From Chromobotia macracanthus (lineage: Eukaryota > Chordata > Actinopteri > Cypriniformes > Botiidae): DNA of 64,000 nucleotides. Of this stretch, positions 44,899 through 56,558 are shown one piece after another (within the stretch, counting starts at the first letter, position 1; each line of letters starts with the position of its first letter). The notes beneath the pieces are model-generated. The model ran no database searches, had not been told where the DNA came from, and saw only the letters and a list, made by a program, of their open reading frames with translations. Where the stretch lies: contig JAZGTH010000102.1 of NCBI GenBank assembly GCA_036877525.1, positions 32,501 to 96,500 of the forward strand, written 5' to 3'. A program made the translations under genes and the position numbers.

Positions 44899-45352
44899 CA
44901 ACCATATCAGGAATGAAGAAAACGACAGTGAAATGAGTGAATCCGCAGAAGATCTTCAGCGCACCAACTTCCCTTTATATGATGAATCAATGTCAGTCAG
45001 TCTGTCACTCCGCCTCCAGCTCACTCCGGAATAAATCCTGTCGGGAATATCATCACTTATATTCCTCCTGAAGAAACTCAAATGTCGTGGAACTGTACAA
45101 CCACAACAACACAATGTAAATGAATAAACCTAGATGCTATTCATCGCCAATGTTACATCAAAGCTCCACTTACCTACAACATCAGGACTTAATCAATACT
45201 TACAAACTTTGAGCTTTAACAACAAAGTCCAGAATCATTCATTATCTTTGATAACTGATGAACTGAGAGTGAGTTAAACACACAGAGCTGAAGTTTAGAT
45301 TTAAATCTTGGAAAGACAATTTTGGTCAGACATTTTACATCTTTGTTGAGGA

Positions 45353-45705
45353 GGGAAATTGTGTGTATGCTTGCCATTCACTACATTGTTGGGACCAATG
45401 TATCCACAAGTATAGTAATACCAGGGCATTTTGATCATGTTGGGACATTTTTAGAACTTTTTCAGACCTTATAAATTACACAGAATGATCTTTGTTGAAA
45501 ATCTAAAAAAGCAGAAAGCTTTTGTGAGGGTCAGGTTTAGGGGATAGAATATGCAGTTTTCACAATATAAAAAACATAACTTGGCCACACAAGGTCAAAA
45601 TGTATTTGTATTAATGTACTTATGGGGACATTTGGTCCCCATAACGTGGTGATTTTCAGGACCACACACACACATACATACACATACATACACATACAAC
45701 CACAC
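45353..45705. mobile_element. fish interspersed repeat with GGGGACC ends
   Basis: The left end has GTTGGGACCAATGTATCCAC and GTAATACCAGGGCATTTTGA. The right end has GGGGACATTTGGTCCCCATA and ends in an (ACACAT)n run. The GTGAGGGTCAGGTTTAGGGG core is in the middle. This is a very common non-coding repeat in ray-finned fish. I do not assign a class. Confidence 0.6.
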
Positions 45706-47547
45706 CTTTGAAACTAAAATTCAGTGACTCCTCAAAAACTGATGTAAGAATCAGAAAAACTGCCAGGAGACTGAACAGGAAGCTCATTATGATGTCTGTA
45801 GAAAAGTGAAAATCTCTGATCTAACTCTTTTCGAGATTCATAAATGACCTGATGCTAGTTTAAAAATCCATTGTTGTCACGGGCAGATATGAGTGTGCAG
45901 AAATGCAACCCAGAGTTAAGCAGTATGTAGGAAATCATATCTATCCGAGTTTATCATTTTAAGTCATTTTAAGGATGTGAGAAACTGCATGACACCTCTG
46001 AACTAATAATGCTGCTAGAAATGCATTTTGATCTAGACTAATCATTCAGAAACTGGTGATCTTTAAATTTGCGAGTTTCACACATTGATGCATGTTATTG
46101 ATTGATGTTATGTTAAACAGTTTATTGATCAGGAATGAAGCAAACAAACAAATAGCTTAATCAAACAGATGAGCAGGCCAGTTAGCAGACAAAAAGTGCT
46201 GCCTAGAGTTAAAAATGTGCCTGAAAATAACTTTATTAAAGAGGTGGGTTAAAGTTAGATCAAGTGGAACAGTTAAAAATAAGTGAGAAAAACAGACCCC
46301 CACTATCATGCTTTCGTGTTTATGTCACAGGATTTTTAAAAAACGTTTTAACTTTGGTTTAAGCACAGCCTATGAACCTGGATGACTTAAATAATTCTTG
46401 AAATATCAGGAGGTTTTCATGTATTGGTATTGGTAAAGTATTCATGTATTCATTTATGTATATTTATGTATTCATGTGATGCTATTTTTGTTTCCCAACA
46501 CATTAAAACACATTATATGATGCCATAAACATTTTCTAAAATATTTCTAAAGAGGTAAGGTAAACACTAAGCATAATAAGGTAAACACTATCAGTGTTGT
46601 ATGGACTGTACTAGACATAAACACAAGAGACTGTGGAGTGAACCTGCACTGCTTGTGTTATCAGTCACACTGTAACTTAATATGGATGTACAGAATGTGA
46701 AATTTCAGGAAATCCATAAACTCAAAACATTTTGCAGCTATTTGCCTCTAATGTCTTTCAGTTACTTTGGCAGTAACAGTAAACCGAGAGCAAATGAATG
46801 GTGCAGTATTATGGCAGGTTTGACAGTATAGATTTACATTCTGGACCATAATAGACCTATAGCTGATTCTTAACACAAACTGTCAGTTGAAACTTATTTG
46901 ACAAGCTACAGTGACATTCAGACTAAAAATAAGGGTAACAACAACACTGTTTAAATCATCCATGAGAGAAACTATTAATACATTTGCCGTATGCTGGAAG
47001 CAGCATGTCTTTCTGTAATATTAAATGTTATTTACTGCATCTTAATACACTGGAGTGTTCAGTAGCTATTCTTTCATTCACGGTTTGATATCTGACTAAA
47101 ACTGTTTCCAAAAACTGAATTTAGAAGTACGATCTAAAAACAGCAGAGTGAAACAACATAAGATTCTGCAGGTTGCTTTTCTCACATTGAGCTTTATGTT
47201 CAGAATGTCTTCTGTGATGTTCAAACACAAACATAGCACACAGCTATACCTATACACAGATGCATATACATAGCCAGCATATATTACATGCATGTATGCA
47301 CAATAGCATGTTTTGAAAGCATGTTTTTGAAACACACACCTGATGCCAGCAGAACCACAGCTTCAGTCTGAGCCAGGTTTTAGGGTTGTTGCTCGATTGC
47401 TGTTAGTGCTGCCATTCTGCTTGAACAGGGAAATATTATTAAACATAATGTATTAAATATGATAAAAGTATAATGCTTTTATTTTATTATTAAATATAAT
47501 ACTGTTTAATAATTTTAGAGTACTTTAAAAACAAAGGATTTTTTATC

Positions 47548-47586
47548 CTAATTATCCTTTGTTTTCTTAAAACAAAGGATAATTAG
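47548..47586. repeat. perfect 18-bp hairpin, 3-nt loop
   Basis: CTAATTATCCTTTGTTTT (47548-47565), CTT, then the exact reverse complement (47569-47586). A further direct copy of AAAACAAAGGAT precedes it at about 47528. Confidence 0.9.
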
Positions 47587-49083
47587 TGATTTTCTGTTTA
47601 ATTATTTAGTAAATTTGTGAAAACAGGATTTTTTGCAGATTAAAAACAGGAAAATTCATGAATGTCTACATCAACATTTTATTATTCACAACAAAATAAT
47701 TAGGGGGTCTCGATATGATTAAAAAAAACAATCATTAGAACAAATATTAAGATATTTCTCAGTGTTTGGTTAATTTTATAACAAATTTATCTTTCTGGTT
47801 ATGCCAAGCTTTAGAATATTTTACTGGGTAGAAAATGTGAGCTGGGGGAGGAGGGCTTGAAGTCCAAAAGGTTGAGAATCCATTAAAAGGTTTATAATTA
47901 TACTGCAGAAACAAAAATATCTCTGTCCGTCCTTTCAGATGCCTACTAGTTTTCAACATTCATATCAGGCAATTCTGAGAAACCTCTGTCATACTTCAGA
48001 TGAGTCGCTGTAAACGTCTCAATTTTTAAACCAACTCACTACTGATCTACTGAAAAAATATGTCTTTAGCCTTTTTCAGTAATATATCTTTAAATATTTA
48101 TTCCTTTTTTCCCTTCTTTGTGTCTGTTGTTGGTTGAGATGCAGTGCTGGCTTGTAGCCCAGTTACCTTCTATAAACTGTGCTGAATTTTTGGCAGCAGA
48201 GTTTGGTTCATGTCAGGACACTCTCCCAGCATGATCCTCATCTTCACTGAGATGGCATGTGTCCAGAGAGCAGAGCTGATGAAATATGTTCAAAGCTGTC
48301 AGCACTGAACGCTTTACCAATATCATCACCGTCACATATTCATGTAAATTCATCTAGATGTGTCATTCATGCAGTACTAAATAAACAGACTTTAATACCC
48401 CCATCCTCCAGCCCCCACTCAACTCACGTGACCCCCCGTGGTGAGCGTTTCTCAGCAACACACTGTCTCACTATCTGATAATCTAACAGTCACACACATC
48501 TGTGATGTAAATGCATTTGTGATTTAATTGAATTATCTGCACTGTGTGTTGTTCAAAGACAGATGTGCGACATATAACAAACATGAGTGCTGTTATATGT
48601 GTTACTCTGTTATGATATTAAAGTCATGAAGATTGTGCTGTGGAATGCAAACGATGTAGTTTCAATTAGATGAAAGCGTGGAGTGACTAATTTACTGCAT
48701 AATAATGCTGCAGTGGATGTCAAAAAGTCAGAAAAATAAAAAACTACAGAATGCATTGAAGTTCTTCTCTAAATACACTCAAAACCCTTAATACACTTTG
48801 CTGTTACTGATGATTTTTTTCTGACTACAGCCTTCATTTGATCATTTTTTAAATTATGTGAACCTCGACAATTTGTCCCCTGAAAAATTGCCTTAATTCT
48901 TTACATTTTAAGAACCGAATCAGAAATGTTTTATAATTTTCTTTCACCTTACAAGTGCAACTCTTCATACCCTGATAGCAATCACTAGATAAAGTGGTGT
49001 AAATACAGTGCCCTTCTTCAGTAAGGGAAATATTAACATATTTGCTGTGGAAATCTTTTATGATGAAAAGATGAGAAAAGGCA

Positions 49084-49626
49084 ATGTACAGAATGTCATG
49101 TTTTTGGACAATTTTCTCTGCTTTCCTGTCACAGTCAGCTCCCTCATCTTCATCTTGGCTTATGTGTGCTCTCACCGAACGTAAGACTCAGACTGCAGAA
49201 GCAATGGACAGAACTGATAGTACACATTCCCTGCTTTTAATGTGTGAACAAATAATACAACAGCACACAACTGATAACTGTGAGAAACACAACTGTGAGC
49301 CAACTGTCCTAATACTTACATTAGATAAAGGGGTAAAATGTGTTTGTGTTTCAACAACATATATGGTTAACTTAGAAGAACAGCAAATAACAAAATGTGA
49401 CATTATGCACTTTTCCTATGGGTTAGATGAACCATATTCATCTTTTAATCATAAAACATTTGTTAACTCCACAGAAAACAGCATTTTTTTCTTTACTGTT
49501 CTAATACTTATGGAGGGTTTTTACATACTTAATATGTATTTATATCTTCTGTGGAAGACACAGGACCGTAAAATGTTAGGGTGTCCACCTTGCCTATCAA
49601 ACTATGTATGCAATCATGTGTTTTAG
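49084..49626 (+). other. unidentified 180-codon ORF
   Basis: The ORF is open from ATG to TAG in an AT-rich region. The first part is Ser/Thr-rich. The C-terminal part has one long hydrophobic stretch (IFFFTVLILMEGFYILNMYL) after NSTENS, two overlapping N-glycosylation sites. I recognise no family, see no introns or neighbours that help, and a chance ORF or a repeat-derived frame is as likely as a gene. Confidence 0.15.
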
Positions 49627-50316
49627 AAGAGGTGTGGCCTGGGAGAGCACTCTGAAGGGGGAGTGGGATCTTACGCTTTCAAAACCTTTGAACGTTTTAT
49701 TGCTTTCCTAAGTGAACATATATAACTTGAGCTAATGTTTGTTTTTATATGCCACGTGAACAGATTCAATCATTCTCAAGAAATGCAACATAATAAAACA
49801 CATTAGTTCAAGTACTTTTTTGAATTGCTTTTAAATTACACAGAAATTGAATACATAATTGTTAGTAAATGGATATTTTAATTGGTAAAAAATACTCAGT
49901 TCAACTCTAACCCAATGAAACACACCTGAACCAGCTAATTAAGGTCTTGCTTTACCTGTTTTAATCCAGTTTCATAAAATCATTGTTTAATCCCTGTAGT
50001 TATTACTCTGAATGAACAATAATTACAGTGCAAAAACAGTGTGTTTGATATATGCAGTCATAACATTTTTATGGGAATGAAAAGCCACTACACTGATTGC
50101 TGATTAATTTGCATTAGAATGTTCAGTGTCTGTTGATTGATCTCAACACTAACTTTTTATGGTAACACACCAGGGAAACTTGATAACTATAAACCTAACA
50201 TCCAAACTGTGATACCAGTCATGTGTTCCTTGGTGATGTAGTTCTGCAGTCAGAGGTCCATCTGGACACATTTCTGTGCCAGCAGCTCTTCACCCACAGA
50301 TGGTATCAGCAGAGAT

Positions 50317-50386
50317 GATAACTCTTTTGGTCTGATCTGATAACTCTTTTGGTCTGATCTGATAACTCTTTTGGTCTGATCTGATT
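50317..50386 (+). repeat. 22-bp tandem repeat, three copies
   Basis: The unit GATAACTCTTTTGGTCTGAT plus CT is repeated exactly three times. Confidence 0.9.
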
Positions 50387-50554
50387 TTGATTAATGATTT
50401 GATCACAATAAAATATTTTTACACTATTTACTTTTAGTATGTTTACACACACACAGTTGAGTGTTTACAGTTGAAACAATTTCCTGATTTACACTCAAAA
50501 CACTCCAAAACAAACAATACAAATGATAAATAAAAATTATAATCCAACATCTAA

Positions 50555-53101
50555 TCCAACACAGAAAGACTCGTACAGGGCTGAACCCCGCCCCCACCTC
50601 GGGTACTCCGATCACATCTCTGTTATGCTAATCCCAGCATACAATTCACTGTTGAAACTCACCAAACCGGTTCAAAAACTCATCACAGTCTGGCCAGATG
50701 ATGCTACCTCAGCACTGCAGGACTGCAGACTGGAGCATGTTTAAAGAGGCAGCCACCTACAACAACAGCACCAACCTGCATGAGTACACTGAAACAGTGA
50801 GTGCATATATCAAGAAGTGCATTGATGATGTGACAGTCACAAAGGCCATCACCACACGTGCCAACCAGAAGCCGTGGATGACAGCAAAGGTTCGTGGGCT
50901 GCTAAAGACCAGAGATGAGGCATTTAGATCAGGAGATAAAGCAGCCCTAAAAACAGCAAGAGCCAGCCTGTCCTGTGGAATCAAGAATGCAAAACGGTCA
51001 TATGCACAAAAAATCAATAACCACTTCACAGACAGCAGAGACTCACGGAGCCTGTGGCGAGGCATTCAGACCATCACTGACTACAAGCCCCTGCCACAGG
51101 CCTGTGATGACGACACATCCCTTCCAGACGCACTTAACCAGTTTTATTCACGGTTTGAAATGCAGAATGACACACCTGCACAAAAACTCCCCACACCTCC
51201 CACCGACCAGGCGCTCTGTCTGTCTCCAGCCGTAGTGAGGAAGACCCTGTCTAGGATTAACCCACGCAAGGCTATGGGTCCTGACAACATACCTGGCCGT
51301 GTACTGAGAGACTGTGCTGCACAGCTGACAGATGTCCTAACAGATATCTTCAACATCTCGCTGAGCCAGGCAGTCGTCCCCACGTGTCTCAAGTCCACAA
51401 CCATCATACCGGTACCTAAGAAATCACCTGTGTCCTGTCTGAATGACTATCGTCCCATAGCACTGACTCCAATCATGATGAAGTGCTTTGAGAGATTAGT
51501 CATGAATCACATAAAAACCAGCCTCCCCAACACACTCGACCCGCTCCAGTTTGCATACCGTCCAAACCGCTCTACGGATGATGCAATTTCCTCCACCCTC
51601 CACCTGGCTTTTACCCACTTAGACCAGAAGAACACTTTTGTAAGAATGCTGTTCATTGACTTCAGCTCAGCATTCAACACAATAATCCCACAACAGCTCA
51701 TTAATAAATTACACCTGCTGGGCCTTAACAACTCTCTCTGTAACTGGATTCTGGACTTTTTAACTGAAAAACCCCAGTCAGTCCGTGTCGGCCACAACAC
51801 CTCGAACACTACCACAGTGAGCACAGGTGCCCCACAAGGCTGTGTGCTCAGCCCGCTGCTCTTCACACTGCTGACCCACGACTGCACTCGCAGTCCGCAG
51901 TTCGCTGATGACACAACGGTGGTAGGTCTCATCAGCAACAACGATGAAACGCACTACAGAGAGGAAGTGGCACAGCTAGCGGCATGGTGTGGCGTGAACA
52001 ACCTGTCCCTCAATGTGGAGAAGACAAAGGAGGTTGTGATGGACCTCAGGAGAAACTCCACTGACCACCCCCCACTGACCATCGACAGCTCGACTGTGGA
52101 GAGAGTCAGCAGCACTAAATTCCTGGGGGTGCAAATCACAGAGGATCTCACCTGGACCACCAACACCACGTCACTCTCCAAAAAGGCACAACAGTGCCTA
52201 CACTTTCTCCGCCGGCTGAAAAGAGCAAGTCTCCCTCCACCAATCCTCACCATGTTCTACAGGGGAACCATTGAGAGTGTGCTGACCAGCTGCATCACTG
52301 TCTGGTATGGGAACTGCAGCGCCGCAGACCGCAAGACCCTCCAGCGGACAGTGAACACAGCTGCAAAGATCATCGGTGCCCCTCTCCCCTCCATCCTGGA
52401 CATTTTCCTTTCACGATGCTCCAACAAAGCCACCAGCATCGTAAAGGACCCCACCCATCCCTCACACAGTCTCTTCCAGCTCCTGCCGTCAGGAAAACGG
52501 TACCGGAGCATCAGAGCCCGCACTGCCAGACTGCTCAACAGCTTTTTCCCCCAGGCTGTGAGAGCCCTGAACTCAAGCACGGCCACCCTCTGAAAAACCT
52601 CATACCTCTTAAATATATATATATATATTTTTTTTTTTCTTTCTCCCTTGTGCAATTCTGAGTGTGCTACACACAGGTGAGTAGGCCGCACAGACCACCT
52701 GTAGTAACACACTATCCTCTATGTGCACTAGACACTTTTTACAACCGAGGTTACATAATCCCACAAAAAAGACTCATAACATATGTATGTTTACAAGCCC
52801 ATGCACTACAGATCATCTTGTACTGTTCTCCAGCCAGGAACAGTGCTTCCTCGTGCAATATTTATGTGAAACATTTGTATAGTTTGTATTTAATAGTTTA
52901 TGTATAGGCAACTTTATATATAGTATATTTATAATCTAATTCTGTTAGTATTTGTGTTTAGATTTATACTGTTTCACGTCATTGTTGTATGTCTGTATTT
53001 ATGTAGCACCGTGGTCCTGTGAGGCACGACATTTCGTTCCACTGTATGTCCCCACATATAGCGGAATGACAATAAAGCTCAACTTGACTTGACTTGACTT
53101 G
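50555..53101 (+). mobile_element. 5'-truncated LINE of the L2/CR1 group
   Basis: The element begins inside the endonuclease region (YRAEPRPHLGYSDHISVML at 50580-50640, with the SDH motif), runs through a reverse transcriptase, and ends with a 3' UTR and a TTGAC pentanucleotide tail (ACTTGACTTGACTTGA at 53086-53101). The A-rich, structured 3' end and pentamer tail are typical of the L2/CR1 group. I cannot decide between L2 and Rex1-type. No clear target duplication was seen. Confidence 0.85.
50698..52593 (+). pseudogene. LINE reverse transcriptase, 3' part, inactive
   Basis: The long open frame covers the RT. Motifs seen are KAMGPDNIPGRVL, VSCLNDYRPIALTPI, FIDFSSAFNTIIPQQLI, GAPQGCVLSPLLF and QFADDTTVVG (the catalytic DD pair present). 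It ends with the C-terminal HPSHSLFQLLPSGKRYRSIR. Upstream, the endonuclease frame joins only through a frameshift near 50735. Between LLTHDC and QFADD the spacing is shorter than in related elements, suggesting an in-frame deletion next to the active site. The stop is TGA at 52591-52593. Most of the endonuclease and all of ORF1 are absent, so it cannot retrotranspose on its own. Confidence 0.85.
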
Positions 53102-53756
53102 ATCTAAGCATTAACATTGAACTGATGTTACTGTCAAGAATGATCCTGTAGATGACTGTACATGATATGTGCAAAAAGTCATTATGTAGTGATGTGCTAA
53201 TAATCTAGTCTAAACTGAAGAAAGTTAGGAACAAACTTTACATACATGAGACAAGTCTTAGTTTAATTCCAAGGCAGTTTAATTCGAAATCACCATGTAT
53301 GGCTTAGATTGACAGCAAGTTTTTCCTTTAGTAACAATCAACAATATCTGCCAGTTCAAAGACCACCTCACACTGTTCCAGGTTTCTTATCTGTAGTGTT
53401 AAGGTGTGTGTTAACACCTGGAGTGTAAGGTTAGTAATGTACCCATCAGCTGCTTTAAAAGTGCTTGATAGTCACAAGAGCTAACCCATGTACACAAAGC
53501 TACTCCATGTATGTAAAGCTGGAGTGTGTGTGGTCAGATTACCCATTCAATTGTTATATTGTATACTTCCATCGTGTTTTTGGATCTACACACAAGTGTC
53601 AGCTGCGAAATTCGACCCCATCAAGAGTCTGATCATCTCTCCATCTGCTCACATTACAATCATCATGCTGACAGTCCAAGAAGCTCATGACCACCTCCAG
53701 CACCAGAACTTCTAACTATGAGCAGATTCACATTACACTGAAAACATCAACAAGAG

Positions 53757-53791
53757 AATGTGAAATACTAACTACATTAGTATTTCACATT
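53757..53791. repeat. perfect 15-bp hairpin, 5-nt loop
   Basis: AATGTGAAATACTAA (53757-53771), CTACA, then its exact reverse complement (53777-53791). Confidence 0.9.
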
Positions 53792-53936
53792 ATATCTAAT
53801 ATCAACACAGAACACAGTTAATGTCTATCCTTTGTTCCAAAAATATACATAAATATAAATGTTTTAGAAATACTATTAATTCACATCCAGTGCTACTGTG
53901 TTTAGGACTAAACTCTGGAAGACATTTATATTTGCA

Positions 53937-53982
53937 TGTATTAATTTAGCAGACTTTTATCCAAAGCGATTTACAAAGAGAG
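53937..53982 (-). repeat. retroposon tail, reversed
   Basis: TTAGCAGACTTTTATCCAAA plus GCGATTTAC is the reverse of the common fish tail GTAAATCGCTTTGGATAAAA. Confidence 0.55.
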
Positions 53983-54689
53983 AGAACATCTAACAAAACA
54001 GCAGTACATGATGCTCTCATTAATGTTTTTAACTAATCAAAAGGATTTAATAAGTCTCAGTTTTTAAATTTCAAAAGAATGAGAAACTTTGGGTAAGAGA
54101 CACTAAAGAAGAACTGGTCTGAAGAACTCCTCAGACATGACCGAACCCTTCTACTGGTCAAGAAAGAAGAACTGAAAAATTATTGATATCTGTGTTTGGC
54201 TACTATTTATCAGCACTTCATACAAAAAAATTATTAATCATTCAGATTAACTACTATTAACAGCTAAAACACAAACATTACAGCAAAATTAACTAAATAT
54301 TATCAGTAACAGAAACTCTGTTATCTAGAGTCAAACACGGTAAAAATACATAATAATAATTTTATTCAACAAATTATTCAATATGCATTTAAATTGAATA
54401 ATTACCCTAACCCAAAGAACATTCATTTATAGTCTACATATCTGTAAACACATTTACAGCACTTACAATTAATGAGCTACAGTTTTCCTTAAAAGAGTTC
54501 CACTTTGCTGCATCATATTTTAAACAACTGATAACTGAGCCTGTACATGCTGAGCAGATTTATCATAATATTTCATTAGAAGTTAAGGCATCTTCTGCAT
54601 CTCATCTATCACCTAAAAACGAGCAGGTTGACTTGACTATTTGACCATGATAATCTGTATTTAAACTGTCAGAACGCATAACTAACACT

Positions 54690-54806
54690 TACATTGCCTG
54701 GGGAGCAATTGAGGGTAAGATACCTTGCTCAAAAGCACGTCAGTTGTTTCTCGCTGGCGTTCTGGTTACAAGTCAGACTCTCTAATCAGTATGCCACAAC
54801 TGCCAA
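54690..54806 (+). mobile_element. tRNA-type SINE fragment
   Basis: GGGGAGCAATTGAGGGTAAG, ACCTTGCTCAAAAGCACGTC and GGTTACAAGTCAGACTCTCT match a frequent fish SINE head. A second copy is at 58122-58233. Confidence 0.6.
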
Positions 54807-55984
54807 AAAAAACATTACACATAGACATGTGATGTCTTTCCTTTGAACTTGTAATATTTCATTAAGGCAAAGACTTTCATACATTTTAGGTTTTAATCAA
54901 TATTCAAATAATAATAATAATAATAATAATACAATTAAAAATAAACAATTTTGTTTCATTACATTTTTTTTTACAAACACACACGTCTTCTGTCATAAAG
55001 CCCGTCCACACTAACCCTACTGGATAAAGGTGTCGTCCTACTCAAAGGGTCAAACGTGTTGCTGCTTTACTGGTTTTAATCTCTTGTTTTTCTGCACCCT
55101 CATCTTGAATTCATCCGTAAAACTGTTTTAATGGCTTACAAGCACATTTATTTCCTTTCACTTGCAGTAGAACAGTAAACTGTTAATCAATGAACAATTA
55201 AATATAAGAGAAACATGGAACAGGAAGTAAGGGTTGATTGAATTTGTGCCATTTAGCTGACCACAAACATTTAGCAACAGTTTTTCAAGCCTTATTTCAA
55301 CCAGATTATTAATAAATCTCACACAGGCACACCAAACCAGGTACCATTACCTGACTGAGAAATTAAACACACAACTAACACCCGCACAGACAAAAACCTT
55401 AAGAATCAGTGTAAAAAAAACTACCAGACAAAGCTACACAACTACAAGAAAAACAAAACCTACCATGTGTTGTATCTCTGGACATAAACATTTTGTGGGC
55501 AGTAACCTCTTTAAAGCTTTCTTACCTACAACAAAATGTTTAGATACTGTTAAAGCCTCTGCAGGTTTCCGGGAGGCTGTGAAAAGATGGACAGTCCATC
55601 ACAGGCCTTTAGTTAATGTTGCTTTTGGTTTGTGTTGTCGTCGCTCTGCGGCCGCCTGCTGGACGCTATGAGAATCACCTCAAACATGTACTGATGGTTG
55701 ACGTAAAAAAAGACAAAAGGAAATTATTTACAGACCTCGTTTAAAAATGTAGCTGCAACCCTTCCAATCCTATGTAGCTACAAAAATGTATCTGCAACCC
55801 TAACCCGAATTTACACAGAGGTGTGTGTGAAATAAAGTGACGAGAAACACGGTTCATACGTCATCGACGTGTTTGCATGTAACCGCTAGATGGCAGCAGA
55901 GACCGTCACGAGAGTCAGTCACGTACAGCAACAAGCTTAAAAACACAAACACTTACATGTTTGGTGGTATGAAAGTCAAACGGT

Positions 55985-56002
55985 TTTATTTACACATTTA
56001 TT
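55985..56002 (-). terminator. dlk1: dlk1 poly(A) signals (two AATAAA)
   Basis: Two AATAAA hexamers on the minus strand, at 55997-56002 and 55985-55990, about 560 nt after the dlk1 stop. A closer AATAAA at 56515-56520 lies only 40 nt after the stop and is a less likely choice. Confidence 0.5.
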
Positions 56003-56558
56003 AGACTGGTTCAACAAAACTAAATCAATAATTATACAGATTATCACACTGCAAAGACAGCATGAAAATGTATGTTTTAGTAGTCTACATAGTTCATGCT
56101 ACATTAACCATTGTGTTATCTTAATAACACATCTTAATATGTGCGAGAAATTCAAAATATTTACAAAACAGTTGGTTATAAACTCCAGTATATACTGCCT
56201 GGCTCCTTGGCAGAAACAGGCTGTAGTGACAGACAACCTGGCATGTTATTCAAAGAATTCTTTCAAAAATGAGCCTTTACATCACAAAACACAGAAATCA
56301 ATGACTGATGGCAACTAGTGGTATGATTACATTTCATGTTACATAATGGAGAGAAATATAAAGATAATCATTTTTTAAAATGTCTTTAAAACACACATTT
56401 CATACATCTGGAGATTTATATTCCTTTAATACAGAAACGTATTCCAACACTTAATTAAAACCTATATAATAATAATAACTTATGGCATAAACATCACCTT
56501 TTCTTGGTTTCTGTTTTATTCTCCACAGCTTCATATGCTTGTATAATACTTCCTATAA

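Larger units (their letters stand above)
44906..50554. other. intergenic DNA upstream of dio3
   Basis: No gene was recognised. It contains the repeat at 45353-45705, a perfect hairpin at 47548-47586, an unidentified 180-codon ORF at 49084-49626 and a 22-bp tandem repeat at 50317-50386. Nothing like MEG3, a miRNA cluster or RTL1 was seen. Confidence 0.5.
53102..55960. other. intergenic DNA downstream of dlk1
   Basis: No gene was seen. It contains a perfect hairpin at 53757-53791, a reversed retroposon tail at 53937-53982, SINE material at 54690-54806 and an (AAT)n run at 54907-54931. Confidence 0.5.

Noticed and set aside
44122..44901. dio3 as a pseudogene with a nonsense codon
   Set aside because: The UGA sits exactly at the deiodinase selenocysteine position and the frame continues with full conservation.
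44899..44901. dio3 start one codon further upstream
   Set aside because: That codon is TTG; the first in-frame ATG is 44896-44898.
51144..52712. Minus-strand ORFs opposite the LINE reverse transcriptase
   Set aside because: Shadows of the plus-strand RT frame.
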